A program made the translations under genes and the position numbers. Source: Phycisphaerae bacterium (GTDB lineage Bacteria; Planctomycetota; Phycisphaerae; UBA1845; PWPN01). Taken from it: DNA of 8,048 nt. The stretch spans positions 1 through 8,048 of the forward strand of contig PWPN01000178.1 in the NCBI GenBank assembly GCA_003557125.1, given 5' to 3'. The first letter of the stretch is position 1. Each line of letters opens with the position of its first letter. The notes below the pieces were generated by a model. The model saw only the letters and a program-made list of their open reading frames with translations. It did not search any database and was not told the origin of the DNA. Below are positions 1 through 5,394 of this stretch, piece after piece.

Positions 1-1042
1 GCTCGACCCGCACATTGGCCAAGACCCACGGTACGACGAAGACGCGGAACGCCTGGTCCGACCGGCCGCGAGGCGATTCGGTGACGGTCACCACGTCGCG
101 CCCGTCGTGCGTCCAGCAGATCGCTTCGCCCTGGAGCAGTTGCATCGCTTCCAGCGGCAAGGGATGCCGGAGCGGCGGTTGTTCGAATATGGACTCGAAG
201 GGCGCGTCCGGTGCAAGCGGTCCGAACTGATACATCGCCCAGTAGTTGCGCAACAGGACGCGCCGTCCGTCGCGGCTGATGTCGCCGGCTGTCACCATGT
301 GCGGGACGCGGTCGGACAGGTCGGTCACGAACCGCAAGACGGTCGGCTGGCGGCCTCCCCAGGCGGCTTCGTCGGCGGGCAACTTGTAGAGGCGGGTGAT
401 CGGTCGCCCGTCCGTGGCACGCTTGGTGACGATGTACATCTCGGCTGTCGTGGGATGCACGAAGAGTGTTTCGGCATCGTAGCGGTGTTCGGGACGGGTG
501 GCCGGCCGTGTCGGGTCCGTCGGGTCGGGATATTCGAACGCGACCCACTCGCATTCCACACGCAAGGCTGCCGGCTCGGCCGAATCGGGCAGCGCGGGTT
601 CCTTGAAGCGATAGATCCGCTTGTCGGTGCGCGTGCAGGGAGGATTGTCGCCACCGTCGAAGACGTAGATGAACCCTTCCGGGCCTGCGGCGATGTCCTC
701 CCAGTCGACGATCCGCGCCCCGATCAACTCGACGTATCCGAGATAGGGCACCTCGCCCCGTCGGCGGTCTTCGTCGCTGAGTCGAAAGGCGTAGACGCGG
801 GGCTCGTATGGGCCGGAGTCATTGTGCGTCCAGTAGACGTCCCGGCGGAGCATGCTCGGGATGACGCCGCTGGCTTCGGGCACCTCGTTCGTCTCCGATC
901 GCCCGATCGACTGCTGCGGGCCGTAGACGTGCGTGACCCATTCGGCAGCAGCCGGGAGAGAATCGGCCAGGGCTTGTGCCGCTCCAACGGCAAGTAGCGC
1001 AAGAGCTACCAGCCTTACGGCTGTTCGGTCGATGCAGGACAT
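1..1042 (-). CDS. Secreted beta-propeller-like protein of unknown function, 3' end cut by window edge
   Basis: An open frame runs on the minus strand from the ATG at 1042-1040 to the left edge without a stop, giving 347 residues. The first 26 residues look like a Sec signal peptide: an Arg-containing start, a hydrophobic LVALALLAVGAAQ core, and probable cleavage after ALA. The mature part has well-spaced motifs: SGV (58-60), HNDSG (73-77), DWED (113-116), GDN (131-133), DAETL (189-193) and TAGDISRDGRRV (251-262). I recognise this pattern from uncharacterised secreted proteins with WD40/propeller-like folds that are common in planctomycetes and also occur in actinobacteria; no reaction is established for them to my knowledge. 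The Asp/Asn-rich motifs could bind metal, which is inference. The QGEAICW segment near residue 304 resembles the last blade, so the missing C-terminus is probably short. The start overlaps the cinA stop by one base, suggesting translational coupling. The gene is certain; the function is not known. Confidence 0.8.
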   Translation of the reverse strand, partial: MSCIDRTAVRLVALALLAVGAAQALADSLPAAAEWVTHVYGPQQSIGRSETNEVPEASGVIPSMLRRDVYWTHNDSGPYEPRVYAFRLSDEDRRRGEVPYLGYVELIGARIVDWEDIAAGPEGFIYVFDGGDNPPCTRTDKRIYRFKEPALPDSAEPAALRVECEWVAFEYPDPTDPTRPATRPEHRYDAETLFVHPTTAEMYIVTKRATDGRPITRLYKLPADEAAWGGRQPTVLRFVTDLSDRVPHMVTAGDISRDGRRVLLRNYWAMYQFGPLAPDAPFESIFEQPPLRHPLPLEAMQLLQGEAICWTHDGRDVVTVTESPRGRSDQAFRVFVVPWVLANVRVE

Positions 1043-1044
1043 CA
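1040..1044 (-). promoter_or_regulatory. TGATG stop/start overlap coupling cinA to the downstream gene
   Basis: On the minus strand the cinA stop TGA (1044-1042) shares its last A with the ATG of the secreted propeller-like gene (1042-1040). No clear purine-rich ribosome-binding site precedes this ATG inside the cinA tail. Translation by ribosomes terminating on cinA is therefore the likely initiation route, and both genes should lie on one transcript. Confidence 0.6.
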
Positions 1045-2289
1045 GGGCGACTCCAGCAGGCGCAGGCGCAACAGGTTGAGTGCGGTCAGGGCGGCCCGGT
1101 GTCGGATGTCTTCGCGGTCGAGATACGTACCGAACCGGTGCTCGGTCACCTCGACGCGCGAGCCGTCGGCCAACCCGATACAGACGAGCCCGACGGGTTT
1201 GTCGGCACTGCCTCCGCCCGGGCCTGCGATACCCGTCACGCTCAACGCGCAGTCCGCGCCGCTGGCCCGCTGACAGCCGACAGCCATCGCTTCGGCCACG
1301 GGCGCGCTGACCGCACCGTGTGCGCGGATCATCTCGACGGGCACGTCCAGCAGCGCGGTCTTGGCCTCGTTGGCATAGGTGATGAGCCCTTGCAGAAAGT
1401 ACGCGCTGGAGCCGGGCACGTCGGTGAGCAGCTTGGCGACGAGGCCTCCGGTGCAGGACTCGGCGGTCGCCATCGTTTTCCCGCGAGCTTCGAGCAGTCG
1501 ACCGACGACGGACGGCAATGTCTCTTCGTCGCAGCCGTAAACGAGCCGCCCGAGCCGACGGCGGACCTCGACAGCGGTCTCCTCCACGGCACGTTGCGCT
1601 TCGTCGGCAGTCGCGCCCCCGGCATAGACGCGGACGTGGATGACCCCCTGTTTGGCGGAGGTGCCGACCTGCGGATCACGGTCGCGGGCCATGAGGTCGG
1701 CGATGCGCTCGGCGATGTCCGACTCGCCGGCCCCGAAACAGTGCAGCGTCGTGTCGAGCAGGATCGCCCCGCCGGTGCGGTCGGCCACGTAAGGAGCGAC
1801 GCTGGCAGCGAACATTTCGCGCATTTCCCGAGGCACGCCGGGCAATACGAAGACGGTCGCTGCACCGCAGACGGCCCGGATGCCGGGGGCTGTGCCGCAG
1901 GGGTTGTCGATCGGCTCGCTGCCGACCGGGAAGCACGCCTGGATCGTGTTGGTCTCGGGCATGGATCGGCCGCGTTGCGCGAAAAACGCGCGGATCCGTT
2001 CGACGTGCGGCGCGCTGCATTCGAGCGGAACGCCCATCGTCGCGGCCAGTGCCTGGCGGGTCAGGTCATCCAGCGTCGGGCCGAGCCCGCCGGTCATCAC
2101 GACGAGTTCCGCCTGGAGGCAGGCAGTGCGGATCGCTTCGCAAATCGCGTCTTGCGCGTCGGGCACCGTCACGTGCCAGCGGACCTCGACGCCCCACCGG
2201 GCCAGTTCGTGACTCAGCCACGCGGCGTTCGTATCGACCGTTCGACCGCGGGTCAGTTCGCTGCCGATGCTCAGTACGACTGCTTTCAT
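1042..2289 (-). CDS. cinA: CinA-family protein: MoaB/MogA-like domain plus PncC-type NMN amidohydrolase domain
   Basis: This 415-residue protein has the usual length and two-domain plan of full-length CinA. Residues 1-170 form the molybdopterin-binding-like (COG1058) domain, with the start SIGSELTRG, then DTNAAWL (19-25), TGGLGPTLDDLT (66-77) and LPGVPREM (149-156). In characterised homologues this domain has ADP-ribose/CoA pyrophosphatase activity. Residues about 255-412 are the PncC domain (COG1546), with TAESCTGG (275-282), an AYFLQGLITYAN stretch (296-307) and SVTGIAGPGGGSADKPVG (350-367). PncC deamidates nicotinamide mononucleotide to nicotinate mononucleotide in pyridine nucleotide salvage. 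All key motifs are intact, so both activities are plausible. The protein is cytoplasmic. No Shine-Dalgarno is visible before the ATG, and the best -10-like hexamer lies only 7 nt upstream, so the mRNA may be leaderless. The historic link to competence is not supported by anything else in this window. Confidence 0.95.
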   Translation of the reverse strand: MKAVVLSIGSELTRGRTVDTNAAWLSHELARWGVEVRWHVTVPDAQDAICEAIRTACLQAELVVMTGGLGPTLDDLTRQALAATMGVPLECSAPHVERIRAFFAQRGRSMPETNTIQACFPVGSEPIDNPCGTAPGIRAVCGAATVFVLPGVPREMREMFAASVAPYVADRTGGAILLDTTLHCFGAGESDIAERIADLMARDRDPQVGTSAKQGVIHVRVYAGGATADEAQRAVEETAVEVRRRLGRLVYGCDEETLPSVVGRLLEARGKTMATAESCTGGLVAKLLTDVPGSSAYFLQGLITYANEAKTALLDVPVEMIRAHGAVSAPVAEAMAVGCQRASGADCALSVTGIAGPGGGSADKPVGLVCIGLADGSRVEVTEHRFGTYLDREDIRHRAALTALNLLRLRLLESP

Positions 2290-2296
2290 GCAATCA

Positions 2297-2302
2297 ACGA
2301 TA
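2297..2302 (-). promoter_or_regulatory. Candidate -10 hexamer for cinA (leaderless start)
   Basis: TATCGT on the minus strand matches TATAAT at 4 of 6 positions. It ends 7 nt before the cinA ATG, which would place the transcription start on or next to the A of the start codon. This fits the lack of a ribosome-binding site before cinA. No convincing -35 element is seen at 16-18 nt, so the assignment is tentative. Confidence 0.3.
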
Positions 2303-2336
2303 ACCGCATGGGCGAGGCAACGAAAGCCCGTTCGGT

Positions 2337-2342
2337 TATGAT
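2337..2342 (+). promoter_or_regulatory. Candidate -10 hexamer for the sulfatase operon
   Basis: TATGAT matches the sigma70 consensus TATAAT at 5 of 6 positions, within GGTTATGATTGC. Transcription would start near 2349-2350, giving a leader of about 75 nt to the preferred sulfatase ATG at 2424. The expected -35 region (about 2314-2319) does not resemble TTGACA, so this would be a weak or activator-dependent promoter. Confidence 0.35.
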
Positions 2343-2410
2343 TGCAGTCGAGCAGAGACGGTCGTCGCGGTGTCAGCCGGTATGGGACCCGAAGCTCCGA
2401 AATGTTCCAT

Positions 2411-2418
2411 GAGAGAAG
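2411..2418 (+). promoter_or_regulatory. Ribosome-binding site that selects the sulfatase start
   Basis: The purine run GAGAGAAG lies 5 nt before the ATG at 2424. The upstream in-frame starts (GTG 2370, ATG 2382, ATG 2409) lack a comparable site and would put extra polar residues ahead of the signal peptide. This favours 2424 as the true start. Confidence 0.45.
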
Positions 2419-2423
2419 ATGGT

Positions 2424-3839
2424 ATGGCTACATCGAAAACCAATATCTTCTATCCGGGCAGCCTCCGATCCGGTGCGATCGTCGGCGCCTTTCTGTTCGC
2501 GCTATGCGATGGGTCGGCCGTCGCAACAGACGAGCGCCCGTCTTCGGACACGCCTCCGCACATCGTCTTCTTTCTTACCGACGACATGCGGTTCGACGCG
2601 ATGGGCTGCGCGGGCAACCCGATCGTCCAGACGCCCCGCATCGATCGCCTGGCCTCGGAAGGGACGATGTTCCGCAACAGTTTCGTGACGACCTCGATCT
2701 GCATGACGAGCCGTGCGAGCTTCCTGACAGGCCAATACGAAAGCCGACACCGGATCACGGATTTCAACATGCCGTTGAGCGCGGAAGCCTTCGCCGAGAC
2801 GTTTCCCGCGCTCCTGAGGCAGGCGGGGTATTACACCGGATTCGTGGGTAAATGGGGGATCGGCGGCGCGCTGCCGACCGAGCAGTTCGATTATTTCTCG
2901 GGGTTCCCCGGCCAGGGGCGTTACTTCGAAGAAGGCGACCCGGAGCATCTGACGCGCAAGCTCACGCGCCAGGCGTTGCAGTTTCTGGACGAAGTGCCGA
3001 GTGGTCGGCCTTTGCTGCTGTGCATCAGTTACAAGGCCCCTCACGCCCAGGATCAGGCTGAACGGCAATTCCCGCCCGACCCCGCTTATGAGACGCTCTA
3101 TCGTGACGTGACGATCCCCGTGCCCGTGACGGCTACGCCCGAGGCGTTCGCCACCCTGCCGGAATTCCTGCAGCGATCCGAGGGGCGAACCCGCTGGGAG
3201 CGACGTTTCGCCACTCCGGAAATGTACCAGGAGACCGTCAAGGACTACTATCGGCTCGTCACGGGGGTCGATGCGTCGGTCGGGACGATCCTGGATCGGC
3301 TGAAGCAGGACGGTCTCGACGAGCGGACGGTCGTGATCTTCACATCGGACAACGGGTTCTATCTCGGCGAGCACGGCCTGGCCGGTAAATGGTTCATGCA
3401 CGAAGAATCGATCCGCATCCCGCTGATCGTGCGCGACCCCCGCACGCCGACGACGGTTCGCGGCCGCCAGGTGGACGCGATGGCGTTGAACATCGACCTG
3501 GCCCCTACGATACTCGAGTTGGCCGACCTGGACGTGCCCGATGCGATGCAGGGGCGTTCCCTGGCGAGCTGGTTGCGGGGCGGCTCACCCGCATGGCGAA
3601 CGGAGTTCTTCTACGAACACACGTTCGACTACGCAAGTCGAATTCCGCCCTGCGAGGGGGTGCGGACGGATCGCTACAAATATGTCCGCTACGTGCAGGC
3701 CGATCCGGTCTATGAAGCCCTGTTCGATCTGGGGCAGGACCCGCACGAGCAGCACAACCTCGCCGGCGACCCGGCCCGGTCGGCTCTGCTCGATGAACTG
3801 CGCGAAAGCTGGAAACGGTGGCGTCAGAAGGTACGATGA
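2424..3839 (+). CDS. Exported type I (formylglycine-dependent) sulfatase
   Basis: This 471-residue alkaline-phosphatase-superfamily sulfatase would remove sulfate esters, probably from sulfated polysaccharides; the exact substrate cannot be read from sequence. Numbered from the ATG at 2424, it has a signal peptide at about 1-34 (hydrophobic AIVGAFLFALCDGSAVA, cleavage before TDE). The metal-binding start IVFFLTDD puts the Asp pair at 53-54. The activation motif is C93-M-T-S-R97 followed by ASFLTG; the Cys would be converted to formylglycine by a maturation enzyme not present in this window. SYKAPH supplies His207, TSDNG (307-311) the second Asp/Asn metal ligands, and GKWFMHE Lys322. The C-terminal half ends with RTDRYKYVRY and LFDLGQDPHEQHNL, typical of the family. 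One oddity: the usual GKWHLG motif reads GKWGIGG (142-148), so the His next to the catalytic Lys143 is missing. It probably shares an operon with the gene starting at 3894, 54 nt downstream. A longer form from GTG 2370 would have 489 residues. Confidence 0.93.
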   Translation: MATSKTNIFYPGSLRSGAIVGAFLFALCDGSAVATDERPSSDTPPHIVFFLTDDMRFDAMGCAGNPIVQTPRIDRLASEGTMFRNSFVTTSICMTSRASFLTGQYESRHRITDFNMPLSAEAFAETFPALLRQAGYYTGFVGKWGIGGALPTEQFDYFSGFPGQGRYFEEGDPEHLTRKLTRQALQFLDEVPSGRPLLLCISYKAPHAQDQAERQFPPDPAYETLYRDVTIPVPVTATPEAFATLPEFLQRSEGRTRWERRFATPEMYQETVKDYYRLVTGVDASVGTILDRLKQDGLDERTVVIFTSDNGFYLGEHGLAGKWFMHEESIRIPLIVRDPRTPTTVRGRQVDAMALNIDLAPTILELADLDVPDAMQGRSLASWLRGGSPAWRTEFFYEHTFDYASRIPPCEGVRTDRYKYVRYVQADPVYEALFDLGQDPHEQHNLAGDPARSALLDELRESWKRWRQKVR

Positions 3840-3880
3840 TAGGAACAGTCGCGGACAAGAAACGCTCTACGACAGATTTC

Positions 3881-3886
3881 AGGGAG
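3881..3886 (+). promoter_or_regulatory. Shine-Dalgarno that decides the start of the fusion gene
   Basis: AGGGAG lies only 1 nt before the ATG at 3888 but 7 nt before the in-frame ATG at 3894. The second spacing is the functional one, so 3894 is the preferred start; the two options differ by two residues. Confidence 0.6.
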
Positions 3887-3893
3887 AATGCGG

Positions 3894-5393
3894 ATGACGA
3901 TCCAACAACGGACGAACAGGTGGGCATTGGCGATGGGCATGCTGCTGACGGGGGCAGTGCCTGCGATGGCGATGCAGGTCGGGATCCGGGACGGCTACCT
4001 GGCCGGCCTCGACGCGGACAGCGTCTGGGCAGCCGCTGAGAAAGTGGGCGTGAAGCGCCTCGAAGTGGAAGTCTCGCCGGAGTTCGAATGCAGGAACCTT
4101 TTCGAGGGAGACGATCGGCCTTACCGCATCGACACCGCGGAGAACCGCAGGAAGCTCGTCGAGGCGGCACGCAAGCACGGATGCGAGATCGTCGCGTTCT
4201 GCGCGGTCGTCCGTCTCGTCAAGGATACCCCGGACGAACCGCAGGCCGAGTGGCTCGCGAAGGTCGCCGAGGCGGCGGCGGACATGAACGTACCGATCAT
4301 CATGGTGCCGCTCGGCGCCCGGCAGATCGAGGAGGAAGAATACGTACGGCGAGCGTCGGCCTTCGTCAAACGGATGGGCGAGATCGCACGGGCCACGAAG
4401 GTCCAGCTGACGGTCGAGAACCTCGGGACCATCCTCAACAAGCGCGAAGTGCTCAAGCCGCTCATGGAACTGGTCCCGGACGACGAGGTCGGCCTCGCGC
4501 TGGATATCACGAACATGTACTGGTACGGGTATCCGCTCGATACGATCTACGAACTGGCTGAGCTCTACGCACCGCACGTGCGCTTCTTCCATGCCAAGAA
4601 CATCAAGTATCCGGCCGAAGTGCGCAACGAGCAGCGCACCCCGGGATGGCGATACGTCGAGTTCGCCGAGCCGATCCCGACCGGCGACATCGATTTCGCG
4701 CGGATCATCGAGATCCTCGCGCGGGCCGGTTTCGATGGCGACGTCATTATCGAAGACGACAGCCTGCCCAAATTCGATGCGGCTGGGAAGACGAGAACGA
4801 TTCGAGAAGGTGCCTCATTTTTAAGGGAGATCATCGTGGAGAAAACACCGGCTACACAGCCCACCGACCGCTCCGAAAACGGTCGACCCCGCGTCCGATT
4901 CGAGACGAGCCTGGGCGAGTTCGTCCTGGAACTCCGCCCCGATAAAGCGCCCGAAACGGTCGCGAACTTCCTGCGCTACGTCGACGACGGCTTCTACAGC
5001 GGAACGGTATTTCACCGGATCATCGACACGTTCATGATCCAGGGCGGCGGGTTCACGGACCTGACCACGCCCAAATCCACCGGCCTGCATCCCCCCATCA
5101 AAAACGAAGCGCAGCAGGGGCTGAAAAACGAGCGCGGCACGATCGCGATGGCGCGGACGGGCGAGCCGCACTCGGCCACCTCGCAGTTTTTCATCAACGT
5201 TCAGGACAACGCCAACCTCGACCACCCGAGCTTCGACGGATGGGGCTACTGCGCGTTCGGGACGGTCGTCGAGGGCATGGACGTCGTCGACCGGATCCGG
5301 AACGTGCCGACCCGGCCGAACCGACAGATGCCCGGTGAAAGGTCCGAACCGGTCGACCCGCCGGTCATCGTCGGCGCTCAGCGGGTGAACTGA
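3894..5393 (+). CDS. Exported sugar-isomerase-like TIM barrel fused to a cyclophilin peptidyl-prolyl isomerase
   Basis: The frame encodes 499 residues in three parts. Residues 1-26 are a signal peptide (hydrophobic ALAMGMLLTGAVP, cleavage after AMA). Residues about 27-313 are a xylose-isomerase-like TIM barrel of the sugar phosphate isomerase/epimerase type, with candidate active-site residues Glu175 (LTVENLG), Asp204 (LALDITNM), His233 (FFHAKN) and Glu287 (VIIEDD). The usual D-x-x-H metal motif here reads D-I-T-N. Residues about 314-333 are a Thr/Pro/Ser/Asn-rich linker. Residues about 334-497 are an E. coli PpiA/PpiB-like cyclophilin with the catalytic Arg375 in FHRII, FMIQGG (380-385), SQFFIN (430-435), LDH (442-444) and GWGYCAFG (449-456); the position of human Trp121 is not Trp, as in other bacterial members. 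The cyclophilin isomerises Xaa-Pro bonds and aids folding; the barrel's substrate is unknown. It follows the sulfatase in a probable operon. The join between domains is suspicious: it has an internal start site and a T5 run. Confidence 0.85.
   Translation: MTIQQRTNRWALAMGMLLTGAVPAMAMQVGIRDGYLAGLDADSVWAAAEKVGVKRLEVEVSPEFECRNLFEGDDRPYRIDTAENRRKLVEAARKHGCEIVAFCAVVRLVKDTPDEPQAEWLAKVAEAAADMNVPIIMVPLGARQIEEEEYVRRASAFVKRMGEIARATKVQLTVENLGTILNKREVLKPLMELVPDDEVGLALDITNMYWYGYPLDTIYELAELYAPHVRFFHAKNIKYPAEVRNEQRTPGWRYVEFAEPIPTGDIDFARIIEILARAGFDGDVIIEDDSLPKFDAAGKTRTIREGASFLREIIVEKTPATQPTDRSENGRPRVRFETSLGEFVLELRPDKAPETVANFLRYVDDGFYSGTVFHRIIDTFMIQGGGFTDLTTPKSTGLHPPIKNEAQQGLKNERGTIAMARTGEPHSATSQFFINVQDNANLDHPSFDGWGYCAFGTVVEGMDVVDRIRNVPTRPNRQMPGERSEPVDPPVIVGAQRVN
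4818..4838 (+). promoter_or_regulatory. Internal Shine-Dalgarno and GTG start at the domain junction, preceded by a T5 run
   Basis: AAGGGAG (4823-4829) is followed after 6 nt by an in-frame GTG (4836-4838), codon 315 of the fusion protein, exactly where the TIM barrel ends and the linker to the cyclophilin begins. Just upstream, five T's occupy 4818-4822, read as TTT TTA. With only four T's the frame would read TTT TAA, ending the barrel protein right before the ribosome-binding site. This resembles a normal intergenic junction now read through in frame. Strength and spacing suggest real initiation, but this is unproven. Confidence 0.5.
4836..5393 (+). other. Possible separately initiated cytoplasmic cyclophilin (185 aa)
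   Basis: If translation starts at the internal GTG, the product is a free-standing cyclophilin of 185 residues, a normal length for a bacterial single-domain peptidyl-prolyl isomerase. It would have a short polar N-terminal tail and no signal peptide, so it would stay in the cytoplasm while the full fusion is exported. The coding capacity is certain; the separate product is inference. Confidence 0.35.
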
Positions 5394-5394
5394 C

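Larger units (their letters stand above)
2290..2345. repeat. Imperfect inverted repeat in the divergent cinA/sulfatase promoter region
   Basis: The left arm is GCAATCAACGATAACCG (2290-2306) and the right arm is CGGTTATGATTGC (2333-2345). The reverse complement of the right arm is GCAATCATAACCG, identical to the left arm apart from four extra bases (ACGA) in the middle of the left arm. The spacer is 26 nt. Each arm carries the -10-like hexamer of the gene it faces. It could be a paired operator for one regulator acting on both genes, or simply two similar promoters arranged back to back. No regulator gene lies next to it in the window. Confidence 0.5.

Noticed and set aside
107..997. Plus-strand open frame (296 codons) opposite the secreted propeller-like gene
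   Set aside because: The minus-strand frame has a signal peptide and family motifs and starts at the cinA stop; the plus-strand translation has no recognisable domain.
976..2412. Long plus-strand open frame (478 codons) opposite cinA
   Set aside because: It lies antisense to a clear cinA with intact motifs; its translation shows no family motif and is Arg/Gly/Asp-rich, as expected for a shadow frame in GC-rich DNA.
2370..2423. Longer sulfatase start at GTG 2370
   Set aside because: There is no good ribosome-binding site, and the added 18 residues would precede a normal signal peptide; ATG 2424 has a purine-rich site at proper spacing.
2502..3401. Minus-strand open frame (299 codons) inside the sulfatase
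   Set aside because: The sulfatase on the plus strand carries all family motifs; the opposite frame is an Arg/His-rich shadow.
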